This document shows, piece after piece, positions 1 through 5,588 of a stretch of 5,588 bases of DNA. Position numbers and translations under genes: made by a program. Under the pieces are notes generated by a model, which saw only the letters and a list, made by a program, of their open reading frames with translations, was not told where the DNA came from and ran no database searches. Each line of letters opens with the position of its first letter. The stretch's first letter is position 1. The DNA is from an uncultured Collinsella sp. (lineage in GTDB: Bacteria; Actinomycetota; Coriobacteriia; Coriobacteriales; Coriobacteriaceae): NCBI GenBank assembly GCA_937950415.1, contig CALFDL010000081.1:1-5588 (forward strand), in the 5' to 3' direction.

Positions 1-8
1 GAGCAGCC

Positions 9-116
9 ATGTCCAACGCACCCACGCACTCTGTCCACAGCGCAATCGCAACAGGTCCGCTGCTCCTGCTCCTCTTCCTGCTTTTCGGCTGCCTGGCACC
101 GAGAGCCGCATTTGCC
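9..116 (+). other. Signal peptide of the adhesin
   Basis: Residues 1-36 contain a Leu/Phe-rich hydrophobic core (about residues 17-30) followed by an A-F-A cleavage motif before Val37. This is a Sec/signal peptidase I pattern. The segment before the core (residues 1-16) has no Lys or Arg, which is unusual and leaves open an upstream start. Cleavage at A36/V37 is inferred by eye. Confidence 0.75.
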
Positions 117-3100
117 GTCGATGGCTACGACCAACTCGGCTTCCGCACTATTAGCGATGATTGTGGGCCCTTCTTCATCGGCAAGTATGAAGCTCAAGAC
201 GCCTCGATTGCCTACTGCATGAACCAGGAGCGCCCCGGCCCCACCAAGCCGGGCGGCCCATGGCTCAACTTTGATCAAGGCTGGGTGTGGCTCGACGACG
301 AGTTCGCGGCAATCGTTTGTCACGGATATCCTACCGCCACGTCGTTTGGCGGTTACCATCTTTCACCCGATCGCGCCCGCGCCGCAATCCAGCTTGCCGT
401 ATGGATGCTCAACGGCACTACCCATGTCGACGGTACCTATTCCTACACGACCGCTCAGGGCAAAACCAAGAGCGGGCACTTTACCGCCGACAATGAAGTC
501 GTGGCGGCTGCGCGGTGGCTCCACGACAACGCAAAATCAGGAAGCATCAAAGCCGCTCCGCACCGCGCGCGGCGCTATCTAGGAGCCGTATCGGGCGGCA
601 GCAAACGTCAAGACATGCTCTATGTACTGCCGGCGGTCTCTATTTCCTTCAAAAAACAGTCTGCAAACGCCGCCATTACCAGCGGAAACAATACTTATCA
701 GTTTGACGGGGCAACATTCGATATTTTTGAGAGCGCCAGCGGCGCGCATGTCGGCACCGTCCAGATGGACAGCAACGGTCGGGCGCAAGCAACACTTCTG
801 CCCAACACGGCATACTACCTAGTTGAAACGAAGGTGCCGGCCGGCTATGTCCCCCGTCGTGATCGCATCGCCTTTACCACGGGGAATGACGGTGGACAGG
901 TCGCCATTGATGAACAGCCCGGCACCATCAACCTGCGTATCGTAAAACTCGATGCCGCGACGAATGCCGGCCCCCAGGTGGGATCTTCACTCGCAGGAGC
1001 AGAGTTCACGTGTGTGTCGCAATCAACCCCTGGATGGGCGCAAATCCTCACGACCGACGAAAGCGGTCGGGCCACCCTCGCCGATGTCCCCTTAGGAACC
1101 TTTACCATCTACGAATCAAAAGCCCCCGAGGGCTACCTGCCATCCAACGACAGCCGGACCTATACCGTTGGAGCCGACCAGCTCGGCGATTCAGGCGTGG
1201 TCGAGATCGAATCTCGCATTTCCGATATCCCCATTGCTTTTGACCTTGAGATTTCCAAATTCAAGGATTACGGCAATAGCGACCAATCCGGCCTGGAGCA
1301 GCCGGCGGGTGGTGTTGTCTTTGAGGTTGTCAGCAACAGCTCTCAGCAGGTTGTTGGCACACTGACCACAAACATCTATGGCTTTGCCTCCACCGAAGAT
1401 CAGCCCGAAGCATGGTTCGGCACAGGCAAGCGACCCGCCGGTGTCCACGGAGCCGTCCCATACGACCGTGCCGGCTACACGGTTCGTGAGGTTCCGGAAA
1501 CCGTCCCCGAGGGTTTTAAACGTGCAGGGGAATGGACCGTCGGGGCAAATCAGATTTCCGACGACGCCGAGCTTCAATATATCGTGGACAACCACGCTCT
1601 GTCGACGCATCTCCAGATTGTAAAACGCGATGCCCAAACAGGCGCTTCTGTTCCCCTAGCCGGATTCACCTTCCAACTCCTCGACAGCAATCACGAACCT
1701 GTCTCACAAACTTGCTGGTATCCAGCACATAACGTAATGGACACCTTTACGACTGACGCGACCGGGACCGTCACACTGCCAGAATCGCTCGTGCCGGGCA
1801 CCTATTATGTACGCGAAACCTCGGCCAAAGAGCCCTATCTTGTCAGCGAAGAAATCGAGGTAAACATCCCCGCCGACATGAACCTAACGCCCGTTGCAAT
1901 CGCCTCGTATTATGACCGCGCCGCGACCGGAAATATCAGGATCGTTAAAACCGATGCCGTAGACGGCAGCAGCCTCGCGGGCGCCATCTTTGAGATCCGT
2001 GCCTCGGGTGATATCGTGCGCCCCGACGGTAGCATTGCCGCACTCGACGGTGAGACTGTCGCTACCGTCACGACGGATGAAACTGGAGAAGCACGCGCGG
2101 ACAACCTCCCACTGGGATCTGGCACCGCACGCTACGAGGTTGTCGAGACTCAAGCGCCGGCAGGCTTCTTGCTCGATCAGACAACCCATATTGTCGACCT
2201 TACTTATGCCGACCAGAAAACACCCGTTGTAGAAGCACGGCTTAACGTATCCGACGATTACACCAAGGTTGATATCTCCAAGGTCGATGCAAGCGGTGAG
2301 CAGGAAGTAGAAGGCGCACGGCTCACCTTATATGGTCCCGATAAAACCGAAATAGACTCCTGGACCTCATCCGACAAGCCACACCGCGTCGAACATCTTG
2401 CACCCGGCACCTACTCGTTGCGCGAAATGATGTCTCCGCGGACCTATGACCTTGCCGAGGAGATAACGTTTGAAATAAAGGATACGGGAGAAGTCCAATC
2501 CGTCGCGATGAAGGATGCGCCCATCGAGATCAAGGGGCAGGTCGACAAGCGTCAGGAACTTGTCCAACCTATCGGAAAGGGTCTGCTGGCCAACGGAGAT
2601 GGTAAAAATCGCGCCGCGACGCAAACCAATACGGATGGACTTTTCTCCTATACCATCGACGCTCGAAACGATTCAACTACCTGGGTTGATGAGTTCACAA
2701 TTACCGATGATCTTGAGTGTGCCGAGGACGATACGGCGAGATTCGTCTCAATCGAAACCCCCGTCGCCATCGGCGACCTCAACGGTCTGTGCAACGTGTG
2801 GTATCGCACGACGCCGTTGGACTCGACAGACGTCGATGAACCGGCGAACGCGACACTTGACGATGGACACGAAAATCCTTGGCTTGAGTCCGACGAAGTA
2901 AAAGAGAGCCTTGGTGAGGACTGTCGCCTCGTCGATTACGACGGCTGGCGCCTCTGGAAGGCGGATGTCTCGACCACGGAATCCACCACACTCGAGGCGG
3001 AAGAGCTCGACCTTACACCCAATACCGTCGTAACGGGCATTCGAATTGAATACGGTGCGGTAGCCGCCGACTTTACGACTCGAAGCGATGCGGATTCTTG

Positions 3101-3440
3101 GACCCGCGATGATCTCAAAGATGAGCACGACGACCTTGACGATGCCAAAGCAATCCTTGGTACAGACGCTCGGGGTGCAGTCGTGCACATGCAGGCAACA
3201 TCGGCTTATACACCACAAACTGCACTCACCAACAGCGCCCGTGTCGACCTCTGTCGCAATGGCGGCGGCGACAAACTTGAGTCACATGACGAAGATCGCG
3301 TCGTTCAACAATGTGCCCTGCCGCAAGACCTGCCGGCAACGGGATCTATTCCCATCGCCGCCTGCCTAACCGCCCTCTTGACTTCCGGCGGCGCAGCCAT
3401 CTTGTTTGCCCACCTGGAATCGGCATCGAGAAGGCGCTAA
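9..3440 (+). CDS. LPATG-anchored thioester-domain adhesin with six CnaB/SpaA domains
   Basis: This is a probable surface adhesin or pilus-tip-like protein of 1143 residues, exported by Sec and linked to peptidoglycan by a sortase. Domains in order: signal peptide 1-36; thioester domain about 37-208 with YCM (Cys70) and IQLAVW (Gln128); six CnaB/SpaA beta domains about 210-302, 306-408, 411-529, 532-638, 642-750 and 751-838; a C-terminal beta domain about 839-1090; LPATG at 1108-1112, then a hydrophobic stretch and a RRR tail. Known of these families: the Cys-Gln thioester bonds covalently to target amines, and CnaB domains are stiffened by Lys-Asn/Asp isopeptide bonds. ATG at 9 is the first start in the window, but the frame is open to base 3 and the visible leader has no Lys/Arg before its hydrophobic core, so the true start may lie upstream. 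No convincing Shine-Dalgarno is visible in the 8 bases before it. No sortase or pilin gene is present; any partner must lie to the left. The gene ends in TAA five bases before a terminator. Confidence 0.9.
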   Translation: MSNAPTHSVHSAIATGPLLLLLFLLFGCLAPRAAFAVDGYDQLGFRTISDDCGPFFIGKYEAQDASIAYCMNQERPGPTKPGGPWLNFDQGWVWLDDEFAAIVCHGYPTATSFGGYHLSPDRARAAIQLAVWMLNGTTHVDGTYSYTTAQGKTKSGHFTADNEVVAAARWLHDNAKSGSIKAAPHRARRYLGAVSGGSKRQDMLYVLPAVSISFKKQSANAAITSGNNTYQFDGATFDIFESASGAHVGTVQMDSNGRAQATLLPNTAYYLVETKVPAGYVPRRDRIAFTTGNDGGQVAIDEQPGTINLRIVKLDAATNAGPQVGSSLAGAEFTCVSQSTPGWAQILTTDESGRATLADVPLGTFTIYESKAPEGYLPSNDSRTYTVGADQLGDSGVVEIESRISDIPIAFDLEISKFKDYGNSDQSGLEQPAGGVVFEVVSNSSQQVVGTLTTNIYGFASTEDQPEAWFGTGKRPAGVHGAVPYDRAGYTVREVPETVPEGFKRAGEWTVGANQISDDAELQYIVDNHALSTHLQIVKRDAQTGASVPLAGFTFQLLDSNHEPVSQTCWYPAHNVMDTFTTDATGTVTLPESLVPGTYYVRETSAKEPYLVSEEIEVNIPADMNLTPVAIASYYDRAATGNIRIVKTDAVDGSSLAGAIFEIRASGDIVRPDGSIAALDGETVATVTTDETGEARADNLPLGSGTARYEVVETQAPAGFLLDQTTHIVDLTYADQKTPVVEARLNVSDDYTKVDISKVDASGEQEVEGARLTLYGPDKTEIDSWTSSDKPHRVEHLAPGTYSLREMMSPRTYDLAEEITFEIKDTGEVQSVAMKDAPIEIKGQVDKRQELVQPIGKGLLANGDGKNRAATQTNTDGLFSYTIDARNDSTTWVDEFTITDDLECAEDDTARFVSIETPVAIGDLNGLCNVWYRTTPLDSTDVDEPANATLDDGHENPWLESDEVKESLGEDCRLVDYDGWRLWKADVSTTESTTLEAEELDLTPNTVVTGIRIEYGAVAADFTTRSDADSWTRDDLKDEHDDLDDAKAILGTDARGAVVHMQATSAYTPQTALTNSARVDLCRNGGGDKLESHDEDRVVQQCALPQDLPATGSIPIAACLTALLTSGGAAILFAHLESASRRR
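117..632 (+). other. Thioester domain (TED) with predicted Cys70-Gln128 internal thioester
   Basis: Residues about 37-208 carry the two hallmark motifs of Gram-positive surface thioester domains: an aromatic-Cys-hydrophobic motif (Y69 C70 M71, codon 216-218) and a hydrophobic-Gln-x-Ala motif (I127 Q128 L129 A130 V131 W132, Gln codon 390-392). In characterised members the Cys and Gln side chains join into a thioester that reacts with host amines, giving covalent attachment. The position just after the signal peptide, distal to the wall anchor, fits that role. Two more cysteines, C52 and C104, lie in the same domain and could form a disulfide. Domain boundaries are approximate. Confidence 0.8.
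636..2522 (+). repeat. Array of six CnaB/SpaA-type domains (protein-level repeat)
   Basis: Each unit opens with a strand carrying Lys and ends near an Asp or Asn, with an E-box (Y-x-hydrophobic-x-E...P-x-G-Y/F or a variant) between them. Candidate Lys / catalytic Glu / Asp-Asn sets are: K215 or K216/E273/D301; K313/E369/D406; K417/E494/N528; K539/E603/D636; K647/E713/N746 or D749; K758/E806/D837. Units 1, 2 and 5 have classic E-boxes (VETKVPAGY, YESKAPEGY, VETQAPAGF). Units 3, 4 and 6 are divergent (REVPETVPEGF, RETSAKEPY, REMMSPRTY). The units differ enough in sequence that no recent DNA-level duplication is evident. The array probably forms a rigid stalk. Assignment of the bond-forming residues is inference from the family pattern. 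Confidence 0.8.
2523..3278 (+). other. C-terminal beta domain with cysteines and an Asp-rich insert
   Basis: Residues about 839-1090 begin with IKGQVDKRQ, continue with a LFSYTIDARNDS / DEFTITDDLE pattern and end with LTNSARVDL. This resembles DUF11 or CnaA-like wall-proximal beta-sandwich domains seen in SpaA-type surface proteins. K846 and N1075 are possible isopeptide partners, but this is a guess. It contains C904, C928, C972 and C1082, with C1102 just before the sorting signal, and an acidic stretch at 1026-1047 (RDDLKDEHDDLDD). The fold assignment is tentative. Confidence 0.5.
3330..3440 (+). other. LPATG cell-wall sorting signal
   Basis: L1108-P1109-A1110-T1111-G1112 is encoded at 3330-3344. 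It is followed by about 24 mostly hydrophobic residues and a short tail ending S-R-R-R. This is the classic tripartite sorting signal cleaved by a sortase between Thr and Gly. The responsible sortase is not in the window. Confidence 0.93.
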
Positions 3441-3445
3441 TGCAA

Positions 3446-3483
3446 AAAAGCGGGCGAACCAGTCTCCCGGTTCGCCCGCTTTT
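3446..3483. terminator. Bidirectional Rho-independent terminator between convergent genes
   Basis: A perfect 15-bp inverted repeat pairs AAAAGCGGGCGAACC (3446-3460) with GGTTCGCCCGCTTTT (3469-3483), with an 8-base loop at 3461-3468. The stem has a GC-rich core. Read rightward it ends in four T; read leftward the six A at 3444-3449 become six U. It therefore suits both the adhesin (stop 5 bases before the stem) and the minus-strand pair (stop at 3504-3506). The remaining bases to 3503 show nothing else. Confidence 0.93.
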
Positions 3484-3503
3484 AGCCATATAAAGTGCCG
3501 CGG

Positions 3504-3722
3504 CTATTCTGCAGATGAAGATCCGCCGTCGACGAGCGCTTGCTCGGACTCAGGGATTCCATCGGCACCCGTACTTTGCTCCTGCTCCACCTCTTCGCTG
3601 ATTGCGGACGCGGGGGTCGATCCCTTTACGCCCACGATGTAGGCAGCCCCAAATCCCAAAGCGACGGCAATAAGGGTCAGAATCAAGTAAACAGGCCAAT
3701 GACGTTTAATGAACGAAAACAC
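3504..3722 (-). CDS. Small single-pass membrane protein with acidic C-terminal tail, function unknown
   Basis: The product is 72 residues, starting at GTG (3720-3722) and stopping at TAG (3504-3506). Residues 1-9 carry the basic stretch FIKRHW. Residues about 10-32 form one strongly hydrophobic, Gly/Ala-containing helix, and residues 35-72 are an acidic Ser/Glu/Gln-rich tail. The positive-inside rule suggests the N-terminus is cytoplasmic and the tail outside. I do not recognise a characterised family; I recall similar small proteins beside M28-like genes in Coriobacteriia, but cannot verify it here. The gene follows the M28-like gene by 21 bp on the same strand and has its own strong ribosome-binding site, so the two are probably co-transcribed, with this one last before the shared terminator. 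The start is well supported by the AAGGAG five bases upstream. Confidence 0.8.
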   Translation of the reverse strand: MFSFIKRHWPVYLILTLIAVALGFGAAYIVGVKGSTPASAISEEVEQEQSTGADGIPESEQALVDGGSSSAE

Positions 3723-3727
3723 GTTGA

Positions 3728-3733
3728 CTCCTT
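3728..3733 (-). promoter_or_regulatory. Shine-Dalgarno AAGGAG of the 72-residue membrane protein
   Basis: On the minus strand AAGGAG sits five bases before the GTG codon at 3720-3722 and fixes this non-ATG start. It lies inside the 21-bp gap after the stop codon of the upstream gene, which supports independent translation on a shared transcript. Confidence 0.85.
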
Positions 3734-3743
3734 AGAGCTCCGC

Positions 3744-4229
3744 CTACGAACGGCGGATAACCTCGGTCACGACCTCGGATACCGTGGCGATGTTCGTCGG
3801 GTTAACGTTGTGGGGCAGGTCGTCCTCGGTACGAGCACAAGCCAGGCGCGTGCCGTCCACACCGGCGATGGTGAGGGCGCGGCGGCTCGCCTCGAGCGCG
3901 GCATAGGCATCGGTCTTGGCATAGGGCATCTCGAGCGCACCACAATCGACATGGAACGCCTTACAGACCTTGCTGACCAGATTCATGATGCGGCGGTCGC
4001 CCTTAAGCAGCTGCTGCTCGCCCTCGACCGTCACGACCGAAAGCCTACCGGCGCCGACGGATTCAAGATTGATGAAGAATACGCCGCGGAGCTTATCGCG
4101 ATGCGAAGCCAAGAAGGCCTTCATGCCGGCGCCATCACAATCCGAGGCGCCGGTTGCCACAAACCAGATATCGTGACCGAGCAGTTCGTCATCGCCCATG
4201 GAGGCGACAGCCGAGAGCATGTCTTCGTC
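3744..4229 (-). other. M28-like C-terminal half-domain with degenerate active-site residues
   Basis: Residues about 446-606 follow the order of M28 elements: a strand ending A-T-G-A-S474-D475 where active members have a Glu-Glu pair; a helix KAFLASHRDKL; a strand N499-L500-E501 where a metal-binding Asp (N-L-D) is usual; a T551-D552 segment like the conserved S-D; and A577-R578-T579 followed by DDLPHNV, where a metal-binding His precedes a D-T-P-D-like stretch. H585 is the only nearby His that could substitute. The alignment is by eye. Confidence 0.6.
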
Positions 4230-5588
4230 AGATGCGCCATCGGAAGACGTAGCGCCACCCTTCCAGCCATCGTTATCGTCCTCGAAGTTATCCCACGAAC
4301 CGATACCGCGACCGGACTTCTTGGCATCGTAATCGTCTTCGACGCCCAGCCAGTCACTCATGCTGTCCTGCTCGTTTTTCTTTTTACGACCGAACAGGCC
4401 ACCCAGGCCGCGCTTACGAGACTTGGGTGCCGCCGGGGCGGGAGCTGAAATGGTCTCGATCGGCTGCGCGCCCGGCGCAACGGGCATAGGAGGCGCAACG
4501 GGTGCCGATGTGGGTTCGGGACCCTGAGCAGTAGCAAAGGGGTCGTTGACCTGGGCAGAGGGATCGGGAAGGTCGAACAGCGACGTGCGAGACGCAACGT
4601 TTGCCTGCTTCATCGACGGCAGCGATGGATCGGGGACCGAAGCCAGCGGAGACGAGGAGGGCGCAGGCGACGGTGCCGACGCCGGATCGGGAACATTCAT
4701 CTGCGGACGCGGCGATGCCTGGGAGGAAATCTGGGCCATAAGGGAATCGACCGTTTCGTCCTGGGTGGGAGCGACATTGGCAACCGTGGCACCGGAACCA
4801 CTCGGAGTCGGCATGGTGAAAATCTGCGTGGAGTAAGGCCTCGACTCATCTGTCTCGGGAGCCTCGGAAACCGCAGACATTTCCTCCTGCTCGACCTCGG
4901 TCGAATCATCTTGCTCGGCTGCCGCGTACTGCTCTTCGTCAGAGTTGACCTCGACGGGCTCGTCCTCGGTCGCATCCTGAATTTCGGCAGCATCAATGGG
5001 CTCGCCATCGCCCGCCGCGTCGTCCTGCTCATCGGAAGCAGGAAGGGGCTCGGCAATCGCGGTACCTTGCTTTTCAAACGTTATCGTGGAATCGAACTGC
5101 GCGGCATCAAACGACATGGTGCTATCGACGTGCTGCTGAGCCTCGAAAGACGTTGTAGCTTCGGCAGCGTCGACGGGTACGGACTGCATAGCCTCGTTCT
5201 GCTCGAACTCTTGCGCCGCGCGCTCACGTGCCGCCTCGGCTGCCTGCTGCTGAGCGATAGCCTCCTGCTCGGCAGCCTCGCGTGCGGCAGCGCGCTTCTC
5301 CTCGAAATCGTCGACAAATTTCTTGCCCTTTGCAAGCGCACCCTTAAAGAAGTTGGAAGCGCTGGCGCCAATCGACGAGAACGCGGATGCAATGTCGGCA
5401 TGGGGCGTTGCCGCGGGAATCTCGGCCGAGAAATCGGTATCGCTCTCGTAAGACACGCGCCTCGGCTGTTCAACGTAATCGTCGTCAGACTCGTCCGCAA
5501 CGTCTTGCGCCGGCGCGGCGGGAGCCAAAATGTCCAGTCCTGCCGCGGGATCGAACGCGGACACTGCCTCGGGCTCGGCAACGGCAGC
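3744..5588 (-). CDS. M28-peptidase-like protein with long disordered segment, 5'-truncated
   Basis: The frame is open to the right edge (614 codons visible) and ends at TAG 3744-3746. A GTG at 5562-5564 could be read as a start but has no good ribosome-binding site, and the frame runs on above it, so the true N-terminus is probably outside. Numbering from that GTG: 1-65 acidic; 71-125 Lys/Glu/Ala/Gln-rich, probably helical or coiled coil; 130-250 acidic with repeated T-x-x-F peptides; 285-380 Pro/Ser/Ala-rich with three PDP motifs; 381-397 basic (KSRKR, GLGGLFGRKKK); 400-445 acidic with W405, W424 and W434; about 446-606 resembles the second half of an M28 zinc aminopeptidase (HDIWFVATGAS, FFINLESVGAG, final VTEVIRRS). 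No membrane segment and no HxD zinc motif is visible, so the first half of the fold, if it exists, should lie upstream. By my alignment several family ligands are replaced (S474, D475, E501, R578), so peptidase activity is doubtful. The M28 relationship is pattern recognition and not a search result. Confidence 0.8.
   Translation of the reverse strand, partial: AAVAEPEAVSAFDPAAGLDILAPAAPAQDVADESDDDYVEQPRRVSYESDTDFSAEIPAATPHADIASAFSSIGASASNFFKGALAKGKKFVDDFEEKRAAAREAAEQEAIAQQQAAEAARERAAQEFEQNEAMQSVPVDAAEATTSFEAQQHVDSTMSFDAAQFDSTITFEKQGTAIAEPLPASDEQDDAAGDGEPIDAAEIQDATEDEPVEVNSDEEQYAAAEQDDSTEVEQEEMSAVSEAPETDESRPYSTQIFTMPTPSGSGATVANVAPTQDETVDSLMAQISSQASPRPQMNVPDPASAPSPAPSSSPLASVPDPSLPSMKQANVASRTSLFDLPDPSAQVNDPFATAQGPEPTSAPVAPPMPVAPGAQPIETISAPAPAAPKSRKRGLGGLFGRKKKNEQDSMSDWLGVEDDYDAKKSGRGIGSWDNFEDDNDGWKGGATSSDGASDEDMLSAVASMGDDELLGHDIWFVATGASDCDGAGMKAFLASHRDKLRGVFFINLESVGAGRLSVVTVEGEQQLLKGDRRIMNLVSKVCKAFHVDCGALEMPYAKTDAYAALEASRRALTIAGVDGTRLACARTEDDLPHNVNPTNIATVSEVVTEVIRRS
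4560..4694 (-). repeat. Three [VL]-P-D-P peptide repeats in a Pro/Ser/Ala linker
   Basis: VPDPAS (291-296), VPDPSL (310-315) and LPDPSA (332-337) occur 19 and 22 residues apart, the last within SLFDLPDPS and followed by DPF (341-343). They sit in a low-complexity linker otherwise made of Pro, Ala and Ser. Confidence 0.55.
5076..5156 (-). repeat. Short T-x-x-F peptide repeats in the disordered region
   Basis: Three peptides lie at 11-12-residue intervals: ATTSFE (T137-F140), STMSFD (T149-F152) and STITFE (T160-F163). All read [A/S]-T-x-[S/T]-F-[D/E] in an acidic context. A fourth, STQIFT (T246-F249, bases 4818-4829), is more distant. The DNA of the copies is not near-identical, so this is a conserved peptide pattern and not a recent tandem duplication. 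Confidence 0.6.
5190..5354 (-). other. Predicted charged helical or coiled-coil segment in the M28-like protein
   Basis: Residues about 71-125 (from the GTG at 5562-5564) run as Lys/Arg/Glu/Ala/Gln-rich sequence with no Pro or Gly after residue 80, including FEEKRAAAREAAEQ and AARERAAQEFEQ. The composition favours a long helix, possibly a coiled coil or a charged single helix. It separates an acidic N-terminal stretch from the T-x-x-F peptides. Confidence 0.6.

Noticed and set aside
78..92. L-L-F-G-C at residues 24-28 as a possible lipoprotein lipobox
   Set aside because: Phe at -2 is a poor fit, the hydrophobic stretch continues past the Cys to a good A-F-A signal peptidase I site, and the protein already has an LPATG wall anchor.
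2748..3218. A 156-codon minus-strand open frame within the adhesin gene
   Set aside because: It lies wholly inside the adhesin's C-terminal domain, whose plus frame continues to an LPATG signal; the antisense product shows no motif.
3540..4448. A 302-codon plus-strand open frame antisense to both minus-strand genes
   Set aside because: It covers the 72-residue gene and the M28-like domain, where the minus frame gives coherent protein features and a good ribosome-binding site. The plus-strand product has no recognisable domain, and long antisense frames are common in GC-rich coding DNA.
4570..4580. LFDL and DPF peptides resembling eukaryotic clathrin/AP2-binding motifs
   Set aside because: These are three- to five-residue matches in a low-complexity linker of a bacterial protein; chance similarity is the simpler explanation.
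5562..5564. GTG as the true start of the M28-like gene
   Set aside because: No convincing ribosome-binding site precedes it, and the frame continues without a stop to the window edge with the same acidic, Ala-rich composition (AAVAEPEA), so the gene is treated as 5'-truncated.

Overview
The window looks like chromosomal DNA from a GC-rich Gram-positive bacterium, most likely a gut-type actinobacterium of the class Coriobacteriia (Collinsella or a relative). The basis is a sortase-anchored SpaA/CnaB adhesin with an LPATG signal, next to a two-gene cluster (an M28-peptidase-like protein with a very long disordered segment, then a small membrane protein) that resembles loci I recall from that class. 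The taxonomic call is inference from protein style and memory, not from a marker gene.

Layout: (1) 9-3440, plus strand, a 1143-residue cell-wall-anchored adhesin. It has a signal peptide, an N-terminal thioester domain with a visible Cys/Gln pair, six consecutive CnaB/SpaA-type domains, a cysteine-bearing C-terminal beta domain and an LPATG sorting signal. (2) 3441-3503, a short convergent intergenic region filled by a strong bidirectional hairpin terminator. (3) 3504-3722, minus strand, a 72-residue single-pass membrane protein with a GTG start and a clear AAGGAG ribosome-binding site. (4) 3744 to the right edge, minus strand, the C-terminal 614 residues of a larger protein. Most of this part is acidic, Ala/Pro/Ser-rich and probably disordered; only its last ~160 residues fold like the second half of an M28 zinc peptidase. 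It is 5'-truncated by the window edge.

The two minus-strand genes are 21 bp apart and probably co-transcribed. They converge on the adhesin and share its terminator, so nothing links them functionally to it. The adhesin would be exported by Sec, attached to peptidoglycan by a sortase not in this window, and displayed with its thioester domain outermost, where it could bond covalently to a host or partner surface. The M28-like protein appears to have lost the residues that the family uses for catalysis and metal binding in this half, so it may be a pseudo-enzyme acting as a scaffold or binding protein. The repeated T-x-x-F and PDP peptides in its disordered region, and the membrane protein downstream, are the least explained parts of the window.

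No tRNA, rRNA, CRISPR array, insertion sequence or attachment site was seen.
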